DNA from: an uncultured Bacteroidota bacterium | GTDB lineage: Bacteria; Bacteroidota; Bacteroidia; Bacteroidales; WCHB1-69 | Direction of reading: 5' to 3' | NCBI GenBank assembly: GCA_902802755.1 | Contig: CADCNH010000017.1 | Coordinates: forward strand, 48,577 to 91,747 | DNA length: 43,171 bases | Part shown: piece by piece, positions 30,890 to 39,845 of the stretch | Numbering within the stretch: the first letter of the stretch is position 1 | How the letters are laid out: the number at the start of each line of letters is the position of its first letter | Program-made: the position numbers and the translations under genes | Notes under the pieces: model-generated | Database searches by the model: none | What the model saw: only the letters and a program-made list of their open reading frames with translations | What the model was told of the DNA's origin: nothing

Positions 30890-31804
30890 TTAACAGGTAG
30901 CGTTGGTGCGGGCTTGGCTTGTCTTTTTGCTGATTCTGTAACCGATGAACAAGATGATGAAAATGAATAATAACAAGACAAGTTCGAAGACCAGGAATCC
31001 TATAAATTCTGGGGTTGGATAGGTCGATATTCTTTCAAACAGGATGGCCATGGAAATGAGGATAAGAATCGCGAGGAACCATATATTCACTATAAGCAGG
31101 AGACGCCATGCGGTGCCCCAGAAACGGTAGCCGAACAATTGACGGTAGGCAATATAATAGTATATTGGGATTAGCCATTTCAAATAGTTGGAGATGATCT
31201 CCGAAAAGAAAATGCACATCAGCAATAGGGTGCCCATGAATAGCTGGATAAAAGCCCCCTGGGGCAAGGTGTGGTGATTGTTGCGCGGAGAAAAACGGAA
31301 CAGTGCCCAGGTGGGAATAATAAAAAACATGGTGATGGTCATGATACCCCAACCAGGATTGTTGATCAACCAGTTGATGGCATTCAGAAGTATGATGAGA
31401 TCGTCTTCATCCTCAGCGACTATGTCGATTGGAGCAGGGTTTATCCATTTTGTAACTATCGCATAGAAAAGGGCGACAATGAAAAGCATGCTGGTGGGTG
31501 AATAGCTTTGCTGGCGGTGTCCGTTAATGTAGTCGCTGATAAGGTAGCCTGGACGCCATAGTAGCTGCCATAAACTGTAAACCAGTGATTTCGATTCCAT
31601 GCCCCATACGCTCAGGACGTTTTTCCATACCGACTGCCAGGTGATACGGCCAACATCAGCAGCTTGTCCACACACGGGACAATAGTTGCCCGTGTACGTA
31701 TGGTTGCAGTTGGCGCAATGATGTTCCTCGAGTCCCTCATCTGAATAGTGGAAGGGGCTTGTCTGCCATGCACGGAATCGGGCGAACAGTTCTTTCACTT
31801 TCAT
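30890..31804 (-). CDS. DUF3667 membrane protein with N-terminal zinc ribbon
   Basis: 304 residues. The N-terminal CANCNHTYTGNYCPVCGQ (four Cys, zinc ribbon) is the DUF3667 signature. It is followed by an amphipathic RITWQSVWKNVLSVWG helix and then about five to six hydrophobic segments, with a basic C-terminus. The family is common in Bacteroidetes and uncharacterised. No TAnnTTTG is seen in the 68-bp gap upstream, so read-through from the peptidase gene at 31873-33969 is possible. Confidence 0.88.
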   Translation of the reverse strand: MKVKELFARFRAWQTSPFHYSDEGLEEHHCANCNHTYTGNYCPVCGQAADVGRITWQSVWKNVLSVWGMESKSLVYSLWQLLWRPGYLISDYINGHRQQSYSPTSMLFIVALFYAIVTKWINPAPIDIVAEDEDDLIILLNAINWLINNPGWGIMTITMFFIIPTWALFRFSPRNNHHTLPQGAFIQLFMGTLLLMCIFFSEIISNYLKWLIPIYYYIAYRQLFGYRFWGTAWRLLLIVNIWFLAILILISMAILFERISTYPTPEFIGFLVFELVLLLFIFIILFIGYRISKKTSQARTNATC

Positions 31805-31872
31805 GCGGTAATGCGGTTTGTGCCTTGCGGCTGTTTGAAGTTCGACGGCAGGTGGTGTTTGGGGAGAAAGAA

Positions 31873-33969
31873 TTATTTTGATTTTTTCTTCTTGACAGTC
31901 TTTATCTCTTTCTTTTCCTTCTTGATTTGCTTGTCGTAGTTGGCCACGTCACCAACGGCTTGGGAAGTGGCTCTCAGCAGCGGCTCGGTGGAGAGTTTCT
32001 GCCCCACGGCACGCTGTAACCAAAGGTCGGGAGTAAGGTGTCCCATGGCGAAAATACGTTCCACCTCTGGGCCAACTTTCTTTCCCTTCAGGTATTGCTC
32101 CAATTGGAAATCAACGAGGTGACCAATGGGATATGCTGACACATAAAGCGGATCCACAATGATATGGGAATAACAAGCCAAAATGACCTGGTTGTTTTCT
32201 TTGAAGATAGGTGCATAATATTGATTCCAAACGTCTTTGGCAATGCTCAGAACGGCACTTCTCAATTGTTCGGCATTGGCTTTAGGATGAGCGTACATCC
32301 ACTGCCAAGTCTTAATGTCAACCAATGAAACACCCATGATTTCATAGCAGTTCCAGAAAATATCCAGTGTATTCAGGTCCTCGTTGATGGTATCATTGTC
32401 GGCTAAACCCAACAGTTCCAGGTCACGGTTCTGGAAAGTGAATGCAAGCGCTTCGGTAAAGCCTGTGTTAGGCACACCACGCATAAAGTAGTTGTCCACT
32501 TCGTACAGCGAAATGGTCTGTTCTACATTATGACCAAATTCATGAATACCAATGTTATAGCCTTTATAATCCATGCCGTTCTCGCCAATGCGGGTTCTTA
32601 ACATGGAGTTGTCGCCTTTCATCATGGATTCCCAAGCATGACCGGCACCGACAGAGGGGTCAACAGATACATGGTTGCAGATAAATTCGGCTCTTGGTTT
32701 GGTGAAGCCCAGTTTTACCAGTACATTGGGCAGGTCTTTGGCAAATGCCTCGGCATCAGGGTATCTGCTCATGGTGATGCTGTCCAATTTACGCTGGTCC
32801 ATGCTGCTGCGGGCTTTGAAGCCATCATACCAGATGTCAAAAGGTTGCAGTTTGCGGCCTAAACGTTTGGAAATCAGTTCGGCAACTTCTTTTACCTGAG
32901 GTGAGGACAGCACTTCACGGAATAACTTTTCAGCTTGCTCAACGGAAATTTCGTATTCATCCTCGAATTTACGGGTGATAAAGTTGTCGGTCTCATAGTA
33001 TTCATCCGATGCCTTGATGGCTTTGAAGTTGCGCAGCAAGCATTCATAACGTTTGTTGTTCTCTGATTTTCCTTTGATTTCAACACGTTGCACGTAGGTT
33101 TGGTTGGTGGATGGATACCAGATATAATCGGATTTGTCAATGACATCCTCGGCAATACTTTGGTCGGTGATACGGGTAAGGATATTGTAGATGATGCTTT
33201 GTTTGTCGGTGCCGCTAACGGGGTCGCTATAAGCGGCTTTCAGCTCGTCGCGCAGTCCCCAGTGGGTGATGAGCTTCACATCCTGTGACCAGTATCTGAT
33301 GTTTCTGTCGCTCCATACCATACCCATGTGAATGTTGTAGTTGGCAATGTAATTTTCGGCGGCAGCGGTGGCAGCATTGATGTTCTGTTCGGCAGATGCG
33401 GGGGCTCTGCTGGTGAACAGGTCGCCCAAACGCACGTAACCCCACTGGCGAATGGTCCAGGAGTCACCGTTGTTTATTTTCTCTCGCAGCGTGAAGTGCG
33501 GGAAATTCATGATGACGATGAAGGCTAACTTGTTGTTGAACATGTCCTCATTGAAATGTGCCAGTCCGTTGTAGGCTCCGAAAATGTCATCTATGGGCAG
33601 ATTCTCCACACCTTTTACATGTGAGGGGCGGAGCAATTCGATGGTGACACGGTTGTTGTGACCTAATATGGTTTCGAAGTTTGTGCACAGTCTTTCAAAA
33701 AGATGATCCTTTTCTTCCAAATTCTTGCAGAAGTTCTTCGTGCAAAAATCGATAAATTCATCCTGGGAACCGTCAGCGGAGGTCCAGAAATTAGCCGCCT
33801 GACTCAAGCCCCTGTCGATAAGCTTCTCGGAGATGTTACAGCCCTTTCTCAAGATGGCTGATTTGGCTTTTGAACAGGTGTGTTCGGTGATGTATCTGTT
33901 TGATGGACCAGCATTTAACATAATAGATGATACTAATAATACAGTTAAGATTAAGTAGATTTTTTTCAT
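31873..33969 (-). CDS. Exported zinc metallopeptidase, M3-like gluzincin
   Basis: 698 residues from ATG 33969 (the in-frame TTG further upstream is not used). Signal peptide 1-21 (ends LNAG). Zinc site: GIHEFGHNVEQ with His476, Glu477 and His480, and the third ligand Glu506 in NTGFTEALAF, a spacing seen in M3-type peptidases. The long N-terminal half is mostly helical, as in that clan. The C-terminus is a lysine-rich tail (KKEKKEIKTVKKKKSK). It should act in the periplasm or outside the cell; the substrate is unknown. Promoter TACCTTTG at 34031-34038. Confidence 0.8.
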   Translation of the reverse strand: MKKIYLILTVLLVSSIMLNAGPSNRYITEHTCSKAKSAILRKGCNISEKLIDRGLSQAANFWTSADGSQDEFIDFCTKNFCKNLEEKDHLFERLCTNFETILGHNNRVTIELLRPSHVKGVENLPIDDIFGAYNGLAHFNEDMFNNKLAFIVIMNFPHFTLREKINNGDSWTIRQWGYVRLGDLFTSRAPASAEQNINAATAAAENYIANYNIHMGMVWSDRNIRYWSQDVKLITHWGLRDELKAAYSDPVSGTDKQSIIYNILTRITDQSIAEDVIDKSDYIWYPSTNQTYVQRVEIKGKSENNKRYECLLRNFKAIKASDEYYETDNFITRKFEDEYEISVEQAEKLFREVLSSPQVKEVAELISKRLGRKLQPFDIWYDGFKARSSMDQRKLDSITMSRYPDAEAFAKDLPNVLVKLGFTKPRAEFICNHVSVDPSVGAGHAWESMMKGDNSMLRTRIGENGMDYKGYNIGIHEFGHNVEQTISLYEVDNYFMRGVPNTGFTEALAFTFQNRDLELLGLADNDTINEDLNTLDIFWNCYEIMGVSLVDIKTWQWMYAHPKANAEQLRSAVLSIAKDVWNQYYAPIFKENNQVILACYSHIIVDPLYVSAYPIGHLVDFQLEQYLKGKKVGPEVERIFAMGHLTPDLWLQRAVGQKLSTEPLLRATSQAVGDVANYDKQIKKEKKEIKTVKKKKSK

Positions 33970-34030
33970 AAAAGACAAGGCTTTTTAAGTGGTGTTTTTA
34001 TGTTTAAATTGAATATTTCATAATTTAAAA

Positions 34031-34038
34031 AATGAAGT
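34031..34038 (-). promoter_or_regulatory. -7 promoter element (TACCTTTG) for the metallopeptidase
   Basis: TAnnTTTG followed by C on the minus strand, giving a leader of about 55 nt. Confidence 0.6.
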
Positions 34039-34094
34039 TGCAAAGGTAGCAAAAAAAATCTTTGAAAAAGAGTACAACGTAAGAAAAAAAGTTG

Positions 34095-34102
34095 TATTTT
34101 TG
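34095..34102 (+). promoter_or_regulatory. -7 promoter element (TATTTTTG) for tRNA-Pro
   Basis: TAnnTTTG followed by C, 27 bp before the mature tRNA 5' end. Confidence 0.6.
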
Positions 34103-34129
34103 CAACCTCATTTCACAAGAGATGAGCAT

Positions 34130-34203
34130 CGGGGTGTGGCGCAGTTGGCTAGCGCACTTGCATGGGGTGCAAGGGGTCGAAAGTTCGAGTCTTTTCACCC
34201 CGA
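34130..34203 (+). tRNA. tRNA-Pro(GGG)
   Basis: 74 nt cloverleaf. Acceptor CGGGGTG pairs with CACCCCG. Anticodon stem CTTGC/GCAAG has loop ATGGGGT, so anticodon GGG. T arm GAAAG/CTTTT has loop TTCGAGT; discriminator A. CCA is not encoded. Promoter upstream, terminator downstream. Confidence 0.95.
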
Positions 34204-34212
34204 CGGAAAAAC

Positions 34213-34244
34213 AAAAAGGGAATGACTTTGTCATTCCCTTTTTT
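34213..34244 (+). terminator. Intrinsic terminator after tRNA-Pro
   Basis: AAAAAGGGAATGAC (34213-34226) pairs with GTCATTCCCTTTTT (34230-34243) around a TTT loop. Confidence 0.9.
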
Positions 34245-34249
34245 GTTAG

Positions 34250-34469
34250 TGGTTAGTGGCCAGGGGTCAGGTTACAGGTGTCAGGGATCAGAATTGACAA
34301 TTGATAATTGACAGTTAATAGTTGTAGCTATTGAAATTCAGAATTCAATACTAACCTTTTTAACCTTCCTAACCCATCTAACCCTTCCATCCTGTAATCC
34401 TGTAATCCAAAATCAATTGTCAACTATCAGTTTTCAGTTCTCAGTTTTCAGTTTTCAGTTTTCAACTTC
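34250..34469. repeat. Long low-complexity spacer, several phrase types in series
   Basis: In order: TTAGTGGTTAGTGG; AGGGGTCAGG/GTGTCAGGGATCAG; GACAATTGATAATTGACAG; GAAATTCAGAATTCAATAC; CTAACC-rich; CCTGTAATCCTGTAATCC; and CAGTTTTCAGTTCTCAG repeated to the end of the next gene. No reading frame of note. Confidence 0.8.
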
Positions 34470-36938
34470 TCACAGTCCTCTCGTTCCTCTCGGAGCTGTG
34501 GAGATTACCGCACTACGGGGACGGATGTTGCCGCCACCGCTGGTGCTGCGACTGCTTGCCGCACTGGTAGCGGTGCTACTATGGCTGGTTGATGAACTGC
34601 TGGTGGTGCTGGGACGGGTACCTGAACTCGTGGTGGGCTTAGCCCCACTGCTGGGCGTTGCGGAACCTGTCGGCCTGCTATTGCTACTGGGGGCAGTGCT
34701 GCTTGAGGGTCTGCTGCCACTTGGTGCCGCACTACCACTCGGTTTGCTGCTGGGAGCTGTACCACCACTCGGCTTGCTTGCAGTGGGAGTGCTTGCGGAG
34801 GGCTCTGAGGTGACGGGCTTGTTTTCCGCCAGCACAGGCTCAGTATTGGCTGGCCTGTCATAGTCCTTCGGCACATAATTGCCCTTGCTCTGCTTGTAAT
34901 GTGTCATGGAGTTCACACGGCTGATGCGTGATGATAGATTGTGTCCGCCGGTAGTCAGCAGGTCGTTGAAGGTGATAATGAGCGAGGAGGTCTTCATGTA
35001 GCGTCCGCTGTTGCCAGCCAAATTGCCCGCAAAATAGTTCTTGACATTGTTCAGGTCCATGCCTAAAAGGTCCAGATTGTTCTTGCCGATTTCCCGCATC
35101 AGCTGGTTGACCTTACGGGCTCGAAGCATGGTATTGTAACTCTCCCGGTCTCTGACGGCGACACCGCGAGGGTAGGAGAGGAACTTCGCCAGTTTGTTGA
35201 ACTGCTCTTCCGACAGACTGTTAAGCAGGTTTTTCACCTCGTTGATATTTCCGCTGATACCCGCTTTGGTGTTCTGATGTACATTCTGATAAATGAAATC
35301 AATATGCTCATTTGTATAAGTCATGTTGTAATTCTGCTCATTCTCGCGTAATTGCTTGTCAACATGTTCTTTCTGATACCTGTCGAAAGTGCGGTGCGAC
35401 AAGCTGTCGGCGAAAGCGGCAATCGCCTCGCCACTCATGTTTTTAATGGTGTTGAGCAGATTAAGCGTTGGCTTGTACAGCAAAAACGGTTTGTTCTTCG
35501 GGAAAGAAGGGTAGGTGTTGCCGGAATAGCTGATGTTATTGTCAATAAATAACTGATACAAAGCGGTATATTGCACCACACGTGCCAAATCGGTATTGCA
35601 AAGGGTGGCGAAATAGTGGTAGGCCTGGCTTTCATAGCGGTAGCCAATGGATTCGCTGCGTTCCTGTGAGTTGAAATAACTGACAGGCAGTGAACCGGTG
35701 CGGTTCAGTGTGTAAATGGTATATCCTTCACAGTCAATGGCATACATGGCACCAGCGGTGTTCCAGTTATAAACCAGTTCCGACAAGCCCAATTTTCTAA
35801 ACAGCGGTTTGTCGAAAGGATAGTAGCCGGGGTCAGGATAGCGGTAATAGCCTTCCTGGATGGTGCCACGCTCCGACCAGTCCTTCAGCAGCACATCGGT
35901 GATGGTCATCAGGTCACCAAATTCGGTGTTTTCCAGCTCTTTGCTCAGGTAGGTGGGACACCAGTCGCGGCCATTGTTCATCTTGCCGGCCATCAGGTCG
36001 TTGATGTCGAGGCTTTGCGACAATTCTTTTTCGGTAGTGGAGGCCAGCAGCAAAATGCTTTCGATTTGCAGGGGCGGCAGCTCATTCAGCGGAGACTGGC
36101 GTTCGCGGCCAATGATGACCAAGGTGCTGCTGTCGGCCAAGGCTCCCAAAATCAGGTCGGCATCCAGGGTGAACTGGCGGATATCGCTCACTTGTTCGGC
36201 AATATCTTCATTCTTAGCAATTGCCCAGGCCACAAAACCTGGCAGCTGGCTGAAGAATACCCCTCGCGATTGTTCGGCAAACATGTCGGATATGGTCATC
36301 ACATGGTTGGTGTCATCCAAGGTCATAAAGCCTTCGCCATCTTCCATGAACCAGATGTTGAATTCATTCAAAGTAATCTGATAGTCAATGTTTTCTTTGG
36401 CAAAATATTGTCGTTTCTCTTCCACAGGCAATTCCAGTACCGTGGGTTTGTATTCGCTGAAAAACAGCTCTTTGTTCAGCTTGCGAATCAGATTGTCGCA
36501 GTTCTCCTGGGTGGCGTTACCCAAGTATATCAGCATGTCGGTCACATAGCCGTCATAACCTATGGAATGCTTGCGTAATTCCACTTTATGGGTGAATTTT
36601 TTGAAAATGGAGGCCACAGAGTCGGTCTCAAAGTGGGGTGGCAGTTCGCTGACCATAATCATACGACTGCTGTCGGCAAAGGAAGCCATGCCAATGGTCT
36701 GATAATGAAAACGATATTTCTTCCGGAAGTCTTTGTAAATGGAATCGGACGACTGGCTAACCATACAGCTGTCAATTTGTATATTCTGATTTGGAATATA
36801 CTCATACACAAATAGTTTGGCGGTTCCTCGTTTGACCTCTTCCACAATGGAAGGGCGGGTGGTGACCAGGAGAACGCCTGCGGCAAACAAGGCTATGATA
36901 ATCAGCCATATAATAGTTTTTCCAGCAGTTTTTTTCAT
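34470..36938 (-). CDS. Large membrane-anchored protein of unknown function with Ser/Thr/Pro/Gly-rich tail
   Basis: 822 residues. A single N-terminal transmembrane helix (residues ~8-26) suggests an inner-membrane anchor with the bulk in the periplasm. Residues ~30-700 are mixed alpha/beta with no motif I recognise (landmarks FHYQTIGMASFADSSRMI, DADLILGALADSSTLVIIGR, AGAMYAIDCEGYTIYTL). Residues ~710-805 are low complexity, Ser/Thr/Pro/Gly/Ala-rich with few charges (repeats like SKPSG, APSS, TSSGTRPS), then a basic end. The tail DNA is more GC-rich than the rest. Its promoter interlocks with that of the divergent 37011 gene. Confidence 0.7.
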   Translation of the reverse strand: MKKTAGKTIIWLIIIALFAAGVLLVTTRPSIVEEVKRGTAKLFVYEYIPNQNIQIDSCMVSQSSDSIYKDFRKKYRFHYQTIGMASFADSSRMIMVSELPPHFETDSVASIFKKFTHKVELRKHSIGYDGYVTDMLIYLGNATQENCDNLIRKLNKELFFSEYKPTVLELPVEEKRQYFAKENIDYQITLNEFNIWFMEDGEGFMTLDDTNHVMTISDMFAEQSRGVFFSQLPGFVAWAIAKNEDIAEQVSDIRQFTLDADLILGALADSSTLVIIGRERQSPLNELPPLQIESILLLASTTEKELSQSLDINDLMAGKMNNGRDWCPTYLSKELENTEFGDLMTITDVLLKDWSERGTIQEGYYRYPDPGYYPFDKPLFRKLGLSELVYNWNTAGAMYAIDCEGYTIYTLNRTGSLPVSYFNSQERSESIGYRYESQAYHYFATLCNTDLARVVQYTALYQLFIDNNISYSGNTYPSFPKNKPFLLYKPTLNLLNTIKNMSGEAIAAFADSLSHRTFDRYQKEHVDKQLRENEQNYNMTYTNEHIDFIYQNVHQNTKAGISGNINEVKNLLNSLSEEQFNKLAKFLSYPRGVAVRDRESYNTMLRARKVNQLMREIGKNNLDLLGMDLNNVKNYFAGNLAGNSGRYMKTSSLIITFNDLLTTGGHNLSSRISRVNSMTHYKQSKGNYVPKDYDRPANTEPVLAENKPVTSEPSASTPTASKPSGGTAPSSKPSGSAAPSGSRPSSSTAPSSNSRPTGSATPSSGAKPTTSSGTRPSTTSSSSTSHSSTATSAASSRSTSGGGNIRPRSAVISTAPRGTRGL

Positions 36939-36967
36939 CTTTTTTAATTTCCTGAGTAATGAGTTGG

Positions 36968-36975
36968 CAAAGGTA
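36968..36975 (-). promoter_or_regulatory. -7 promoter element (TACCTTTG) for the 822-residue protein
   Basis: Minus strand; a -33-like TTTG lies at 36998-37001 (22 bp spacer). Confidence 0.6.
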
Positions 36976-36988
36976 GCAAATTAATTCG

Positions 36989-36996
36989 TATTTTTG
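36989..36996 (+). promoter_or_regulatory. -7 promoter element (TATTTTTG) for the 37011 gene
   Basis: Plus strand; a TTG at 36964-36966 lies 22 bp upstream. The start codon is 15 bp downstream, so the leader is very short. Confidence 0.55.
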
Positions 36997-37010
36997 CCAA
37001 AATTTAAAGG

Positions 37011-37967
37011 ATGTTTCGATCTATCCAGTCAAAATTATTTTTGCAAGTTGTGTGTGTGTTGGCATTGCTGGTGTGGGCGGTGCTGCAATTCATAAGTTCA
37101 ACGCACTTTCTGCAACCGCCTTCCTCTACCACCTTTTGGCAGATGTTGGCCCCATTGCACGGTCATTATGGCGGAATGATAACCATCATCAGTTTTGGCC
37201 TGCTCTTGCAGATTCTGCTTACGGATGTCTATTATTTCCGGGGTGGTTTCGGTGACAACCACCATCTGATGGTGTGCATCTGGTTCCTCCTGATCTTGTG
37301 TTGCGGAGGTTTTGTTTCGGAATTATCTCCCGTTTGGTTCTCCAATCTTATTTTAGCCATCATTATCAGTTTGAATTTCGATTATGATAATGGCAATCTG
37401 AAAAGCAAGGACCTCCTGTCGGGTATCCTCACCGGCGTGGCGTCTCTGTTTTATCCTCCCATGTTTTTTGTGGTGTTTTTTGTAATCAGTTCACTGATAA
37501 TCAACAGATTCAGTAAGTATAAAGATATCATAGTTTATATATTGGGAATCCTGCTGGTATATCTTTATATCTTTTGTTTTTATTTTTTCTGCAATAGATT
37601 GCCGGAATTGTACCAGTTTGTGACGGAGATACGTTTCTACAATACTTTTATGATGACAGAAATGTACTCATGGAAGGTTATGGTGTTGATAGCCACTACG
37701 GTAGCATCATTGCTTTATGCCATTGTGGTGCTGAAAATACAATATGACAGCAAGACGGTACTCTTGCGTAAAAGATTGATTACCATTCATTTGATAACGA
37801 TGTCAACTTTGCTATTGATGGCTTTTTCTCCTTTCGACTTCCATCAGGCTGTAGGTTTTCTATTGATACCTATGACACTGTATTACAGCATGTTGTCACA
37901 AATGAAAGAGCATCCGTTGGTCAATGATTTTATGATGTTGATTTTTGTAGTTGCCTTATGCCTTTAA
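37011..37967 (+). CDS. Polytopic membrane protein, DUF6427-like
   Basis: 318 residues with about nine hydrophobic segments across the whole length and a short cytoplasmic start (MFRSIQSK). Conserved-looking features include the second-helix region FISSTHFLQPP, the loop between (NFDYDNGNLKSKD) and GVASLFYPPMFF. The arrangement resembles the DUF6427 membrane proteins of Bacteroidetes, but I cannot confirm this. Its end overlaps the start of rnhB by 10 bp, so translation is coupled and the two genes form an operon. Confidence 0.65.
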   Translation: MFRSIQSKLFLQVVCVLALLVWAVLQFISSTHFLQPPSSTTFWQMLAPLHGHYGGMITIISFGLLLQILLTDVYYFRGGFGDNHHLMVCIWFLLILCCGGFVSELSPVWFSNLILAIIISLNFDYDNGNLKSKDLLSGILTGVASLFYPPMFFVVFFVISSLIINRFSKYKDIIVYILGILLVYLYIFCFYFFCNRLPELYQFVTEIRFYNTFMMTEMYSWKVMVLIATTVASLLYAIVVLKIQYDSKTVLLRKRLITIHLITMSTLLLMAFSPFDFHQAVGFLLIPMTLYYSMLSQMKEHPLVNDFMMLIFVVALCL

Positions 37968-38560
37968 ATAGTCATTATTCTGATACTGAAATACTTGAAT
38001 GCGGATGCGATGAAGTAGGGCGGGGCTGTATTGCCGGACCAGTTTTCGCGGCTGCGGTGATTTTGCCTTACAATTATCAGAATGAGGAAATCAATGATTC
38101 CAAGCAGCTTTCCGCCGCCAAGAGAAACCAAATGCGAATGATTATTGAGCGTGATGCCTTGGCTTGGGCGGTAGGGCAGGTGTCTGAGAAGGAAATCGAC
38201 AAGATTAACATTTTGCAGGCCTCTTTTTTGGCGATGACACGTGCCGTAGAGCAACTTGCTCTCAAACCGCAGCTGTTGCTGATTGACGGCAATCGCTTTG
38301 TCAACCGCACGGACATTCCCTATAAGACTGTGGTCAAGGGAGATGCTACTTATCTGTCCATTGCCGCCGCCTCGATTTTGGCCAAATGTTACCGCGACGA
38401 GCTGATGGAGCACTTGCACGAGGAATATCCCATGTATGGCTGGAAGGACAACAAAGGTTATCCCACGCCTTACCATCAGGATGCAGTGCTGAAATACGGC
38501 AACAGTCCTTACCACCGCCGTAGCTTCCAGCTGAAGCGACAATTGCGGCTGGAGTTCTAG
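37958..38560 (+). CDS. rnhB: Ribonuclease HII
   Basis: 200 residues. Active-site residues: DEVGRG (Asp18, Glu19), LLIDGNRF (Asp110) and YRDELM (Asp147); the GYPTPYHQDAV and YHRRSF blocks are also typical. It cleaves the RNA strand of RNA-DNA hybrids and single ribonucleotides in duplex DNA. Cytoplasmic. Translationally coupled to the preceding membrane protein gene. Confidence 0.96.
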   Translation: MPLNSHYSDTEILECGCDEVGRGCIAGPVFAAAVILPYNYQNEEINDSKQLSAAKRNQMRMIIERDALAWAVGQVSEKEIDKINILQASFLAMTRAVEQLALKPQLLLIDGNRFVNRTDIPYKTVVKGDATYLSIAAASILAKCYRDELMEHLHEEYPMYGWKDNKGYPTPYHQDAVLKYGNSPYHRRSFQLKRQLRLEF

Positions 38561-38705
38561 TAATTACCTCTTGATTACAAAGAAACAAGGCTTCGCAAAT
38601 CCATTATTGCAAACATGAAGGATTTCTCATATCTTCCAGCATTTCTTTATTTGCTCCAACTTGCAATGATAAGCTGGGATATTCCCGGTGTGGCGAGTGA
38701 TTTTT

Positions 38706-39779
38706 TTATTCCCAAAACTCCATTTTTTGAAGCACTTTGTCTGTCATTTGGGGTAGGCTGGGGTCGCGGAAAAGACCGAAGGACCAGATCCGCTTCCCTT
38801 TGAAAACAGTACAGCATTCCAGGAGTTTGCCATCAACTGCACTATTGATGTCATTTACTTCCTTGATAACAATACAATCGTTCATTTTTTGTTCAATAAA
38901 GGTGCTTCCATTGTCTCGCAGTCTTCCCTTGAATTTGACGATTTCAACACTGTCAGACATGCCAAAAGGCATTTCAAATGCATCTACAAAAAAGATACAC
39001 TTATTGTCTTTTGATTCAAATACAAAACAACCTCTTGGCATCCAAGAATTTATTCTTTCAGAACCGAGTGAGCGGTAATCTTCAACATTTTCTGCTAAAC
39101 GTTCTAAGAATAAATGAAACATGTAACTAGTATCCACTGAAAATCCGGGTTTTTGAAGAATCCATTTTCCATCTTTTTTATTTACTGCAAGATAACTTAA
39201 CATAACTTCCTGGGTATGGTCGTGAATGGAATTCGCAATTTTTTGAGCCATGGAAGCATTCCATGTTTTCTTGGTGTCAAAGTCGGACATGATGGAAATC
39301 AAATAAATATGTGCTCCGCTTTTCTTTAACAGATAGTAAAAGTGCTGTTTTTTGTCTTTTGAGCGGAAAACCACCAAAGAATCCTCAGTTTGAATTGCTT
39401 TTAACTGCAATTTGCTGTAATAGTTAACCGAATCACAACTGGATTCAAGATTTATCTCCATCTGATGTAAACTTTCAGCATAGTCTTTTAAATTGTCATT
39501 TATATTCTGCCAAATGCTGATAAAAATTATGTTTTCATATTCCCCAGAGTTGTATGTCACATAAGTGGTGTATTTGGATGACATGTCCAGGGCTTCAAGA
39601 TCACTATAGCCTTGTGGTATATCAACCGAATAGAGCGAATCGGCACTGTAAACGGTGCACCATTCCAGTGAAGAGTTTTGTTTCTGGGAATAGCAGGGCA
39701 GTACTGCCATAATTCCCAATGCGAGGCCAATGATTTTGTGGAAAGGTGTCTTAAGTGGTTTGGAAAAGATTTTTTTCAT
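38706..39779 (-). CDS. Exported protein of unknown function
   Basis: 357 residues from ATG 39779 (the frame opens further at a TTG that is not needed). The signal peptide has a longer, basic n-region (MKKIFSKPLKTPFHK), a core IIGLALGIMAVLP and ends CYSQ. The mature part is beta-rich with two possible similar halves: VYSADSLYSVDIPQGYSDLEA, then YLLKKSGAHIYLISIMSDFD; and ILQKPGFSVDTSYMFHLFLE, then VFESKDNKCIFFVDAFEMPF. No enzyme motif. Single gene with its own promoter. Family not recognised. Confidence 0.7.
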   Translation of the reverse strand: MKKIFSKPLKTPFHKIIGLALGIMAVLPCYSQKQNSSLEWCTVYSADSLYSVDIPQGYSDLEALDMSSKYTTYVTYNSGEYENIIFISIWQNINDNLKDYAESLHQMEINLESSCDSVNYYSKLQLKAIQTEDSLVVFRSKDKKQHFYYLLKKSGAHIYLISIMSDFDTKKTWNASMAQKIANSIHDHTQEVMLSYLAVNKKDGKWILQKPGFSVDTSYMFHLFLERLAENVEDYRSLGSERINSWMPRGCFVFESKDNKCIFFVDAFEMPFGMSDSVEIVKFKGRLRDNGSTFIEQKMNDCIVIKEVNDINSAVDGKLLECCTVFKGKRIWSFGLFRDPSLPQMTDKVLQKMEFWE

Positions 39780-39837
39780 GATTTTTTTTGTTGAAGAAAA
39801 CAATAGTTTGTCAATCGTCTCTCAAGAAAAGACGGAG

Positions 39838-39845
39838 CAAAAATA
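39838..39845 (-). promoter_or_regulatory. -7 promoter element (TATTTTTG) for the 38706-39779 gene
   Basis: Minus strand, followed by C; leader about 55 nt. Confidence 0.55.

Noticed and set aside
34417..34863. 148-codon frame antisense to the Ser/Thr/Pro-rich tail
   Set aside because: Begins in spacer repeats and is Leu/Val/Gly-rich only because it mirrors low-complexity codons.
38615..38803. 62-codon plus-strand frame after rnhB
   Set aside because: Overlaps the 3' end of the opposite-strand gene, has no promoter and no recognisable signal; the 145-bp gap otherwise shows nothing.
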